Source of the DNA: Gerris lacustris
Taxonomy: Eukaryota > Arthropoda > Insecta > Hemiptera > Gerridae
NCBI GenBank assembly: GCA_951217055.1
Contig: OX578277.1
Span: 66,930,388 to 66,994,387 of the forward strand
Direction: 5' to 3'
Length of the DNA stretch: 64,000 nucleotides
Under the pieces are notes generated by a model. That model did no database searches, was not told where the DNA came from, and worked only from the letters and a program-made list of their open reading frames with translations. Positions 1 through 10,164 of this stretch are shown here, piece after piece (the stretch's first letter is position 1; every line of letters starts with the position of its first letter). The position numbers and the translations under genes are program-made.

Positions 1-2800
1 GGCTAAGGATTAATATTTTTCTTATTTGTATAATATCCAATCTGACCTTTTGTTTCTACTCCGTCGCAGAGGATTTCATTAAACAGAGAACTGACTCTTC
101 GAAGTTTTGTATATTCTAACCGGATCGAAGAGGTCTGTTTTCATGTGTGTAAATTGACAATATTTTACGTTCTAATAATCTAATTAGCCAAAGTGGAACC
201 AGACTCAACCTTACGTGACCACAGTCTCTATACTAAGAGTTCTAAACATTACCGTGATCACTGTATAATACCACATAAGGTCATTAACTCGACCGCAACT
301 AAAATTTTCGTAGAAAGGCCATTCGACAAAGCGAGTTATGTAAGTAAAACCAATGTAATTTGTGTAGATGTCATTTCTTATCTAGTTAATAACTTGAGTG
401 GTTAACAATATAGTTCGTTGGTTTGTATAAACAGCAGCAGGCAAATATTAAAATGTTTTGAGTCCAGTTAGTGTAAATTTGAAATAATTCTTCTTTTAAA
501 GGTTGTTAATAAAATTAAGTTATTTAAGAGACTATGAGCATCCTTTTGGCCTAACATATAGGGAATGATTGGAGGAGGCACTTTTCTTCAAGTTTGTAAT
601 ATTATTATTGAAAAAACATTTTTTAGGCTTCACCTAATGCTAAAATAATAATGGTAACACTATTTAATTTTTTTACTTAGGTTTAAACATTTTTATTAGG
701 TAAAAATATGGAAAATGTATCAAAACGTTTTCTAAAGTCATCAATGAAGTAAAAATTATGATGCATCTACAATAATTGCTTGCAAATTATGTTATATAAT
801 ATATACATTTACACATAAATATTCAAATAAATATTTCCAAGAAGTATACTGTACTTTATAAAAAATAATTTCAAGATAAAAAGAACTTTTTATATACTAC
901 GTTTTTAAATTTTCTGTTGAATCGTATGTAATGTTGATAATATAATATATAATGTTAGTGAAAAAAAAAAAAAAATGTAGTTCCAAATTTATTTACTTCA
1001 CATAAATTACTACCATCTAAAGAGCTGATCTTAAACCTATAAAAGGACAAATCTTTGTACAACGGATCTCCCCAACACCAAATCTAAACCGTGCCATCGA
1101 TACATTTGAAATAATATAAATAATATAATATATATTTCCTGTTTTGCTGTCATTCAATGTTTATCTCTTATTTATAACAATCTCAACTTTGAAACCCGTC
1201 AAAATGAAGGTTGTAAATATGGGACATGGCAAAACAAATAAAATAACTTGCGGATTTATTCCAAACTAACTTTCCATACAGCAAAATTTGCTGAAAGATG
1301 GCTAAAAGTATTAAAATAATGCATTGTCATCATGTTCTGAGCTATGCTAAAAGTTTCAAATGTCTAGCTATTCGGGAAGTTAGTTAGAAATCGATTGCCA
1401 GATTTGACAAACAAACAAACAAACAAGAAAGCAAGCTAATAAAAACGTAGTAAAAAGAAAAAAAAAGAATCCTAAATCTTAGAAGAAATGGAATGATATA
1501 TATTTGAAATATTTTCAACTAATAAAACAAATTTTATTATATAAAATCAAAAGTACTTCTGATTCAAAATTTAATATTTATTTCTATAATAAAACTAAAA
1601 CAAATTTTTTGTTGTTTTTGTAACAAAACAATTCTTCGAAATTCTATGATTACAATGCACAAAAGGAGTATGATTATTTCCTTGTTTTGCGTAAATCAAC
1701 TTTAATGAATGTTCCAACCCGCAAAATATTGTTTAGTTTAAAAAGCTTGTTTTATGTTTGAGGACTATTTACTAAAATAAGGAGGAAAACTTACATGTGG
1801 CCAAACTAATAACTTCTGAAGAAGGGAGTCAAATAATTTCTTCAGCAGTACCCAGCATTCATCAGTTAACATTCTTGAGAAAATAAATGTTTGGGAAATT
1901 TTTCATTGGTGTTATTTTTTTATCTATAAATGGAACGGTTTCGATCTCCGAAAAAAAATATAAAAACACCTCAACAAAAAACAGTTAATCTAAATCAACG
2001 GAGTGTAATTATTTTTGTACACCAAACAGATATGAAGTGGAAGGAGAGTACATGCTACTGTGAGGTATCGTACCGACAAATATCCTTATCTATGTTTTGT
2101 CACGGGGGTGTCAATCAGACAATAGGTTTACACTCATCTTGAAGGATGACAAGCATGTGGACTGTGGGATGGTCTTTATGGGGAGAAGCCAATATGTCGT
2201 GTACAGCTGATATCATCTCGATGCTGATATAACGCTAATCCATTAGAGGGATAAACGAGGAAATCAAGTGTCGGAGTATCATCCTCATGAGTTTTTTTTT
2301 TTAAAAAACATGGCAACGTAATCATAATATACATCACACGATAATCCTATTTCAATCCCGAACTCTAATATCTACTGTTATTGATGGGAGGATTACTAGA
2401 TATTTACTATTCGAACCTTGTCCGTAGTTTTCAAGGTAAATTTACTCTTTGGCGTTTTAAGAGATATGCATTTCCCTAATAAAATAGAATTCAGGTTTTT
2501 ATGAATGATTTCTCAGAAATCATTTCTGTTTGAAGTGAATCAACTTAACACCTTTATATACATAATACAATACAGTTTGCATCGTCTTACAGATTATTTT
2601 CTTTTGTAAATCATTCATCGCGATTAAAATCGATTATTTATTTTATTATTTAATAATGTTTATTAGTTGTTAAATGGGAATTTCTGTCTCAGTAATAAAG
2701 ATTAGAAGGGACATACTAAAAGTCTATAAACAAATAAAAATAATGAGGAATTATCAATCACACTTTAACTCCACTTCATTCAGTCAAAAAATAATATATA
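1..2800. other. AT-rich spacer without a recognised gene
   Basis: No open frame here resembles a known protein. A poly-A run lies at about 961-975. A stretch at about 1255-1420 (ending in a tetranucleotide CAAA run) resembles the tail of the repeat at 22690-22800, both having a 'gcattgtcatc' block and ending near 'cagatttgac' or 'aagatttgac'. The segment 2030-2290 is less AT-rich than its surroundings, but I could not match either strand to a protein. Confidence 0.5.
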
Positions 2801-2920
2801 ATATATTTCTTGTAAGTGAATCCTTGTTCGGTAAAAATTAATATTTTACATTGGTTTCGCTCTAGGAAACGTTTCGACCTTGCCGGTCATTCTCAAGCCT
2901 ATAAACAACATTTTTTTTTT

Positions 2921-3118
2921 TAAAAAAATCACCAACATCATGGTTACATACATCATAATATTCATTCTTTGTATCTATTTAACATAAAAGTATCTCGTAT
3001 CAATATTTTTTTTTATTTTTTTTTTTTTAATTTATTGATTCGAGATACTTTTATGTTAAATAGATACTAAGAATGAATATTATGATGTATGTAACCATGA
3101 TGTTGGTGATTTTTTAAA
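2921..3118. repeat. Long hairpin nested in the composite element
   Basis: Bases 2921-2996 are repeated in inverted orientation at 3041-3118 with very few differences, separated by a T-rich spacer. A degraded relative of the arm ('aacatggcaacg' followed by 'atcataat') is seen near 2307-2335, suggesting a dispersed family. No coding potential is visible. Confidence 0.7.
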
Positions 3119-3293
3119 AAAAATAATAGTACATTACGCGTCGAGTGCGGAAAGTAGAATTTTGCATGCGAGTGTGGAGTTTGCACCCGAGCGATATCGA
3201 GGGTAGTAAAACCACACGAGCAATGCAAAATGCCGTTTTCGCACGAGTTGCGTACCGTACTTTATCTACGATTGTTAGATTTAAATAATAAAT

Positions 3294-3443
3294 ACAGAAA
3301 AAAATAAACTTGCTGTATGTAAGTTCGTATCTCTCTCTTGATAAAGATGGCATTAATTCATTAGTTGTATTTTTTGCCGAATTAATTATTTCTGGAGGAG
3401 TATTATTCTCCACATTTTCGTCAAAGTCACTTGATTCACTCAT
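3294..3443 (-). pseudogene. N-terminal fragment like tyrosine-recombinase-type proteins
   Basis: The first 50 or so codons from the ATG at 3441-3443 encode an acidic start (MSESSDFDENVEN) followed by a 'LMPSLSRERYELTYSKF' block. That pattern is typical of the N-terminal core-binding (SAM-like) domain of Crypton-type and related tyrosine-recombinase-like proteins common in arthropod genomes. The frame then loses resemblance and runs out at 3114 without the catalytic R..HxxR..Y region. I therefore call it a 5' fragment embedded in the inverted-repeat element at 2801-3812. The assignment rests on memory of the family pattern and is moderate. Confidence 0.45.
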
Positions 3444-3547
3444 TCTTTTTCACTAAAAACTCGATATAAACAGTTACTTTAATAAAAGAACAGCAAATTA
3501 GTTTTGTTAAATGTAAACAAACTTGCTAATCGTGCGTAAAGCTGAAG

Positions 3548-3591
3548 AATTCCTCTTCTTTACCGCACTAGTGTGGTAAAGAAGAGGAATT
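3548..3591. repeat. 21-bp palindrome with 2-nt loop
   Basis: Bases 3548-3568 and 3571-3591 are inverted copies with one G-T type difference, forming a cruciform-capable palindrome. It lies between the recombinase-like fragment and the right arm of the composite element. Confidence 0.7.
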
Positions 3592-3812
3592 ATTCAGAAC
3601 TATGAGACGCGCATGCGCAATGAATACAAGTACGTAAAGAATCACTTTCTACGCATCTAAACAAAGATATAATGTTTATATTTCGTATCAATCGTAGATA
3701 AATGTTGTTTATAGGCTTGAGAATGACCGGCAAGGTCGAAACGTTGCCTAGAGCGAAACCAATGTAAAATATTAATTTTTACCCGAACAAGGATCCACTT
3801 ACAAGAAATATA

Positions 3813-5784
3813 TACATATAAAAGGGTACACATAAGATTGATAATAGATAATATATAATAATATTTGTCATTGTAATAATATGTTGTGAAATTTTGTTTA
3901 TAAGACCTAAACACGTCGTCTCTAACTATTTCTTAAAGAACAAACAGCACCTTTGACCTATAAACATATTTCATACGGGGAAAAATGTCTGGAAAATTAT
4001 TTTGATTTTGATGTACAACTTTTCTTATAGGAACTAAGGATCTTTAACATTTCAACTCATATATATTATTGCTTTTATATAAATCTTCATATTTCAAGGT
4101 TATAACTATTTACAATATGATAACTAATATATTAAATCGTCGTTGCTAAGTCAAAACGACGAATCTGCTAATTAGGAATCTAATATACCTAATAACATAA
4201 CTTTTAAATGTATACTCGAAATTCAAATTTTAATAATTAAACTAGATAAATGTCATAGCAATTAATGAATTCTGTTGACTGAAAGCACGTACAAAAGGTG
4301 GTAAATGATATTGGCAAATTAATCTAAGAAAAAAAAATGCATTTATTTGCGTAGTAAAATGGTCATGTAAACTTAAGATTTTTTTTTATATTTTCGGCTT
4401 ATGCGTAGAAGCGGAGATATTATTCTTCTTTCATTCGTAAATTTTGGAAAATTATCCACCATCATCTCAGAACCGGATTTTATATTTTCAAGCACTTTTT
4501 TCTCAAAAAGTAAACGCGTACCCAAATGGGTCCATTTTAAGGTATTCTTAAAAGAAATCTCCAACCGCGGTGATCTATAATAATAATAAAGTTGTAGAAC
4601 ATTGTAACAAATGTGAGCGTAAAATTTTAATGATTATCAATCATTCTGTGCTTTATAAAGATTAACTCGAAAATTTATTTGAACATCTAAATCATTGATT
4701 GCTCTAAAACTATTTCATTATCTCTCCACATCTTGTTCAGAAATACACACTGTGCTAACTACCCTCACTTAACTAATTAGAGACTGGAGTAGTAGGAATT
4801 AAATATTTAATCTCTTTACTTAAGAGTTAGAAAAGAAATAAACATCGAACAAAATGAGTTAAAAGTGTTTTGCATTTAATAGATTTTATCAACTTCTATA
4901 TTTGTTTTAAACTACTTGTTTTTTACTAAATAAAACTAGATTTTTACGTTTATTTATTCGCAGTTTACTTGGATTAATAATGCTTATTTATAAATATATT
5001 ATGATGATACATAGAGGCCTTATGATTATTATATCAACTTAATTGTTTCCTTATATGTCTATGAGCTGGTGTATATAAATGTTTGACTTGAAATACGATA
5101 TTGTTATGTTGGAAAGTAACTTTTAATTATCACCTGTGTAAGAAAGATTAGAAATATGTAATTGCAAAACGGGGTTTTTAATAAAGAATTGTTTTTATTT
5201 TTGATAGAGTTAATATCAAAAATACTATTATCAAACAACAAAAATTCCCCAAGTGTAAAATAAATAAAAAAGGAAAGTATTAAATATTTTTTGGCCGTAG
5301 GGAAAAATGTTATTGAGTAGTAATTATACATTTCTACAGCTATTCAATTATACATTTTTAAGTAAACCAATGAAATTTTCTAATATCGTTCAATGATTTA
5401 CAATAATTTTAAAGACGAAAGAAGTGTTATTGAAGAAAATAATGATTAATTTTGTTCAATATTTCGACATATATGATAAGTAATTAGGAAATAATATTTA
5501 TCTAAATAAATAATAATGGCAACAATAAAAATAATAAAAACTCGAATAATCTAATCTCTGTTTAAGGGGTTACCCTAACCCAGGTCCCCCATTAAAAGTA
5601 ATTTAGTTTTAAATTACCCCTCTCTAACTCCTATACATATGTAGGACTATGCTACATTTTCTAATCTCACATAATGTGTTAATTGCCATTTAAAAAGGCA
5701 CTCTACTGCTCACAATTGTCAACTCTTATTTTAATCCTCAAATAAATATTGCCTTTTTTCACAATTATTTTTCTGAGCACAATG
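3813..5784. other. AT-rich spacer, nothing recognised
   Basis: Short open frames here are low-complexity and AT-driven. I found no splice-consistent exons, no domain motifs, no terminal repeats and no RNA gene. Confidence 0.5.
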
Positions 5785-6279
5785 TAATGGCTCGTTTACA
5801 TTCAGCCCACTTCCATGGAAGTGAGCAGGGATGTGGGCATGAAATAGAGCAGCGCGAGTGTGTAAACAGATTAAACTGCTCCTGCTACAAATTACTTCTG
5901 CCACTTACGCTGCCCATTGCTCCCCTGGTTGACAGTTTACCGTGCGGTAGTCGAAGACAGGCAGCGTGAGTAGCAGGGACTGCTTTCTCTCTTCTCGTCT
6001 ACTTACTTGCCTTAACCTATTCTGTGATTAGCATATATTTCAAAAATTCTTAAAAAAAAAAGAAAAAATGTTCCGATTGCGCAGAAATCTGCAGCAATTA
6101 TACCTCATTATAAAATAAACATTCACAAATAATTTTGTTTAGATATCTGCCACTATTTCCAAGTAAGAGAGAATGTAAACATTCACTGCCTTCCTTTGAT
6201 GTTCCCACAAAATTATTTTGGGAAGTAAATACAGCAGTACGAGGAGCAGTGGAAGTGGCTGAATGTAAACGAGGCATTA
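5785..6279. mobile_element. Putative MITE with ~28-bp inverted ends
   Basis: The left end TAATGGCTCGTTTACATTC (continuing to an ACTTCC block) matches the reverse complement of the right end ...GAATGTAAACGAGGCATTA. Sub-terminal copies of a GTAAACA-like word recur inside (for example near 5860 and 6174), as is common for transposase binding sites. Flanks are gtaa and ttaa-like and do not give a clean target duplication, so the superfamily is open. The interior is distinctly less AT-rich than its surroundings but has no convincing protein. Confidence 0.5.
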
Positions 6280-6464
6280 AGTTGAAAAAGTTGCTTTGCT
6301 CGCTAAGTAATTTTCCTTCTTTAATAATTAAGAAAAAAAAAAACGTTTTTTTTTTTTTTTCTTTTTTTTCTTTGTTTATACATTATTACATTTATTTCTG
6401 TAAATTTCAGAACATTTATGCATCTTGTGTTTTCTTTTTATTCTTAAAAGTTTTTTACTTTTCC

Positions 6465-7200
6465 TTACCTCAGGAAGGAAAAGTATTGTTTTCACCCAAA
6501 TTTTTTTTTCGAGATTTCATCTGAATTATCTGTTTTTAAGACTTCCTGAGTGGTTTTCAGCATGACGTCTGTATGTGTGTTATCATCGTAGCGACCAGGG
6601 TTTTTTGCCTAGAGAGTTGAAACATGGCTGAAAAATCAGTACTTACTTCTAGTTGTGCCGCCCGGAAAATCAACATTTTTCGCCATCTTGAACTCAGTTA
6701 GTTGAGTCAGCAAAAATTTAAACAAAATCGAAAAAAATCCGATCAAGTTGAAATTTGGCTCGAATGTGCCTCTTTATAAGGCAAACAAATATACCCAATT
6801 TAATTTTGATATTGGCCGCCATTTTGAAGTTTGAAACTTTGAGGGTTAATTATAAATACGTTTTTGACATATAGCATATCGTTGGAACCGGTAAAAAATA
6901 AGGAAAAAATATTTTAAAAATCCGATGAAATTCCATTAATTAGTTTAAAAGTTATAAGCGAACATAATTATTAATTACTGGGATACTTTTGAATCGTCAA
7001 AGTTTTTGTCTGTCAAAATACCGCCAAAATTAAAATAATTAAATAAATGAAATAAAATAAATACAAAATATCAGTTCAAAACGGTCACCCATCCAAGTAC
7101 TGACCTCGCCCAATGCTGCTCCCTCCTGCTGCGAAGCCGAAGCAGAAGGAGAGGTGAGGAAAATTTCTGAGGTACCCCGTACCCGATTTTTTAAAAAAAA
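6465..7200. repeat. Interspersed repeat with a 5S rRNA-like block
   Basis: The segment opens with an 'aggaaggaaaagtattg' block and continues with 'gacgtctgtatgtgtgttatc'. This layout is also seen in the dispersed family with 'agaaagtattg' at 17661, 18258 and 57700. It ends with a 5S rRNA-like block at 7082-7120 and an A-rich tract at about 7190-7206. It is probably a nonautonomous retroposon or composite. No protein is visible. Confidence 0.4.
7082..7120 (-). repeat. 5S rRNA-derived segment (internal promoter region)
   Basis: On the minus strand this reads AGCAGCATTGGGCGAGG then TCAGTACTTGGATGGGTGAC and CG. That matches the 3' half of animal 5S rRNA (GGTCAGTACTTGGATGGGTG) apart from about three changes. 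Only about 39 bases are present, so it is not a functional 5S gene. Such pieces occur in 5S-derived (SINE3-type) retroposons. Confidence 0.65.
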
Positions 7201-7206
7201 AAAAAA

Positions 7207-7593
7207 TATATATTTTTGTTTTATATCTCTGGTAAAAAAGATTCTTTGTTAATTTGCTCAAGTAAACGCTTCATGATATTAACCAATATTAAGACAAATT
7301 AAAAATCAAACTTTTTGTATTGTTCAATATAATTATTAGTCACTGGAGTAAGTGTTTCCACTTTCAATGGGGTCAGTGAAAAATGCATTTCACCTTTAAT
7401 CTCTCCTTATGTTTTCTTAAAACTACAAGAAGAGTCCCTATAAATAATATTGAACACTGTAATAATAGGTTAAATCATATTCTAAAGAACCTACACAGTG
7501 GTGTAATGAAGTTGACTTTATTCTGCTGCTGTAGAGATATCATGGAAGTGTTACATCACAAATAACATTCAAGTTATTCGTAAATTTATTTTC
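7207..7593. other. Short spacer before the retrotransposon
   Basis: AT-rich sequence between the 5S-bearing repeat and the copia-class insertion. No gene or repeat structure recognised. Confidence 0.5.
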
Positions 7594-7598
7594 TAAAG
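7594..7598. repeat. Left target-site duplication TAAAG
   Basis: The same five bases follow the right LTR at 12618-12622. Five bp is the usual duplication for copia-class integrases. The match fixes the outer LTR ends. Confidence 0.88.
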
Positions 7599-7753
7599 TG
7601 TTGACATAACTTTGTCAACTCTACACAAGTGGATGAAATCATTTTATATTTATATTATTATTTTATTAATCAATGTTAATGTTCATATCACTCTTAAATG
7701 CATTCTGTTATATTTCAATATACCTAATATAATATTCAATATAATATTCAATA
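7599..7753 (+). repeat. 5' LTR
   Basis: 155 bp, starts TGTTGACATAAC, ends ATTCAATA. It is short for this class. Relative to the 3' copy it contains an additional 12-bp 'tataatattcaa' unit near its end. The start matches the 3' LTR base for base for over 40 bp. Confidence 0.9.
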
Positions 7754-7769
7754 GGTTATGCGGCCCAGG
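7754..7769 (+). promoter_or_regulatory. Primer-binding site of the half-tRNA-iMet type
   Basis: Directly after the 5' LTR lies GGTTATGCGGCCCAGG. Copia-type elements are primed by an internal piece of initiator tRNA-Met (anticodon arm complement GGTTATGGGCCCAG). The match is full apart from one extra C. This placement independently supports the LTR end at 7753. Confidence 0.8.
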
Positions 7770-7986
7770 TCAACGCAGTATTAATGCAATAATACAACTA
7801 ACGAGAAGCTTTAAAATTTGAAGATCAGATTTTTAAAAGTGTCAAATCAAGTGTTTTTAAAACAGTCAAAATACATCAAACAAAAAAATTAAATAAATAA
7901 ATAAATAAAATAAAGAAATAAAATAAAACTTCAAGAAAAAAATTGAGAACTTTAAGAAGGAAATAACAATTCTTAAAGAATATACG

Positions 7987-10164
7987 ATGGATAAATTTAA
8001 AGGGATTCACATCCAGAAGTTTGATGGAAGTAATTTTCAACTTTGGAAATACCAACTTGAAATTATTTTTAAAGCGGAAGACTTGGAGAAAATTGTAGGA
8101 GGAGAAGAGAAACAGCCCACAAGTGAGAGCAAGATGCAAGAAATAAAAGAGTGGAATCAGAAGAATGCAAAAGCCATGCTAATAATCTCAACGGCAATGG
8201 AATTTGAACAGCTACAAACTGTAATGTGCTGTGACTCTGCAGCAACTATGTGGGAACGTTTAAAAGTTATTCACGAACAAAGATCTGCTGTTAATAAGAT
8301 TATGCTAAAGCAAAATTTCTTTAATTATAAGATGGTTGAGACAGATTCGATGGCAAAACATATTAGTAAAATAGAATCATTGGCGCAAGCCCTTAAAGAC
8401 GTAGGAGAGGAGGTAAAAGAAATAGACAAAATAGCCAAAATCTTAGGAAGCCTCCCAACTAAGTACAGCCACTTCATAACAGCATGGGACTCATTCGAAG
8501 AAACAAAACATTCTCCATCTTACAGCTCGATTACTAAAAGAAGAGTAAAGATGACTGAAGTTGATAATGTCGCATCAGCTTTAGCTGCGACAAAAATAGA
8601 AAAGTCAAGACCAAAATCAATTGACCATAAGAAGGTTATTAGGTACTCTTTTAGTTTGGTACCCCCCAATAGGGGGGTACCAAACTAAAATAGGCGCCAT
8701 GTGGCAACACTTTAGTTTGGTACCCCCCGTTTATTTTTATTTAAATACATGATGAAATGGTATTTTATATAATTAAAAAATTAACAATCTTAATAGGGGA
8801 ATGTTCCAAAGCAGTGGGGCTTTTGTGTGGGGTTGAGAAAGGGGAAAGAAAGAGAAGAAAAAGATAGGGGGGTACCAAACTAAAAGAGGCGCCCCTATAC
8901 GCCTCTTTTAGTTTGATACCCCCCTAAGAAATAGGAATAATCTAGTAGGAGGGTACCAAACTAAAAGAGGCGTATAGGGTCGCCTCTTTTAGTTTGGTAC
9001 CCCCCTAAGAAAAATGAATAATCTAGTAGGATTATTTAATTAAATTAATTTAGGGCATGAATTAAAATGGAAAAGTGAGAAACACCTCTCTAATGTCATA
9101 GACAAAGGGAGTATTATGTATCATTTCTTGGGGATTTTTTTTTTTTTTTTTTTTTTTTAATTGAATGACCTGTTATAATATGTCAAAATACCCATTGTCA
9201 ATTAAATTTTATTTAGTTGACAGAAAAATTATTAAATTTGTCCAAAGCGAAATTATAATAAGTTGAGTTTTAGAGGAATAGGGAGGTCTAAATTTCTGAA
9301 GTGTAATTCTGTTTAATGGACAACTAGATGAAAGGGAGTTTTTCTAATGGATGCATGGTAAGGTACTTAAAATTTGAATTGTAATTTTTGTGAAAGTTTG
9401 TTTGAGGTATTTTATTTCTTAAAATTTGAACATATTAAAATGAATGAAAATAACCTAGTATCGCTCACTTATATCTTCCGGTAAATATATCGTAACTGCC
9501 CAACTTTGACTAAATAACTATTAAGAAAAAGGAATGTTTAGCCTAATGTACATTGGGACAAAGGAATAGCACACTTTTGTATATAAGAGTGTGATATTCC
9601 TTTTTGTATATAAGACTAAATATCCCATTATCGTTGTAGTCATTTAGACAAAGTGGGTGAGTCTTTTCTTTCCCATTTCGTGGAAAGAAAAGATGATCAG
9701 AAACAATGTTTTGTAAAAGTATGTAAAATCCACTCATTATATATCATTAATTATTGACCCATTTCATTGGAAATTTAAGATGACCTGGGTGTTTAAATTT
9801 TTTGAGCATAGTACTAACTGTCCAACTAGGCAAGTCAGTACTATATTTCCCACTCATTTACCCACCCAGGTCTTCTCAAATTTGCAATGAAGTAGGGGGG
9901 TACCAAACTAAAAGAGTGCCGGTTATTATTTGCCATGTATGTTCTAGACGTGGACATTCCCAAGAACAATGTCGGTATAGAAAGAAAGGGTATAAATCAT
10001 TTGACAAGGAGCCTTATAAGAAGTCTAAGATCTGTCATGTATGTTCTACACCTGGACATTCAGAAAAAAATTGTTGGTTCAAGAAGAAAGAATCTAATGA
10101 AAAAAGCTACAATGAAAGAAAAGATAGCGCATTTAGTGCAGAAGAAAAAAAATATGTCTCTTGA
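7987..10164 (+). pseudogene. gag: Copia gag, split by a DNA transposon
   Basis: The first part (7987-8641) encodes about 218 residues beginning MDKFKGIHIQKFDGSNFQLW. This is the classic copia-type capsid start (DUF4219/UBN2 region) and includes 'MWERLKVIHEQ' and 'ILGSLPTKYSHFITAWDS'. The second part (9929-10164) carries two CCHC zinc knuckles, CHVCSRRGHSQEQC and CHVCSTPGHSEKNC, for RNA binding in the particle. The two parts are separated by 1287 bp (element plus one 8-bp duplication), a multiple of three. Both parts are in the same frame, and removing the insert with one duplication copy leaves the frame continuous. The frame ends at 10162-10164, out of register with pol. Confidence 0.88.
8642..9920. 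mobile_element. Nested DNA transposon in gag, 26-bp TIRs, 8-bp TSD
   Basis: The 8-bp duplication GGTTATTA (8634-8641 and 9921-9928) flanks the element. Its ends match over 26 bp in inverted orientation with one difference (GGTACTCTTTTAGTTTGGTA... against GGCACTC...). The surrounding gag frame is interrupted exactly here, confirming the boundaries. Inside are several extra copies of the terminal motif TTTAGTTTGGTACCCCCC in alternating orientation (about 8650, 8672, 8709, 8866, 8905, 8951, 8983) and a long T-run at about 9131-9158. A block at 9550-9670 ('tgtgatattcctttttgtat') resembles the interior of the related element at 57749-57960. No transposase is seen, so it is nonautonomous. Eight-bp duplications fit hAT, P or Merlin types; the GG-start favours Merlin or an undefined family. 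Confidence 0.85.

Larger units (their letters stand above)
2801..3812. repeat. Composite inverted-repeat element with hairpin-CGAAACGT arms
   Basis: Arms of about 112 bp (2801-2912 and 3701-3812) are inverted copies. Each contains a short stem-loop (ACC-GGCAA-GGT on the right arm) followed directly by CGAAACGTT. Inside the left part is a second, near-perfect hairpin with arms at 2921-2996 and 3041-3118 around a T-rich loop. A fragment with a recombinase-like N-terminus lies further in (3294-3443), and a short palindrome lies at 3548-3591. The hairpin plus CGAAACGT arrangement recalls hammerhead-bearing terminal repeats of Penelope-like elements, but the conserved CUGANGA core is altered here. 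I infer a layered set of insertions. Element class is unproven. Confidence 0.55.

Noticed and set aside
193..405. 70-codon open frame near the left edge
   Set aside because: No recognisable motif, no ATG at its listed start, and composition like surrounding spacer.
6135..6524. 129-codon plus-strand frame
   Set aside because: Runs from a MITE into poly-T driven Phe-rich translation. No start context, domain or splice support.
7082..7120. Functional 5S rRNA gene
   Set aside because: Only about a third of the gene is present and there is no correct 5' or 3' sequence.
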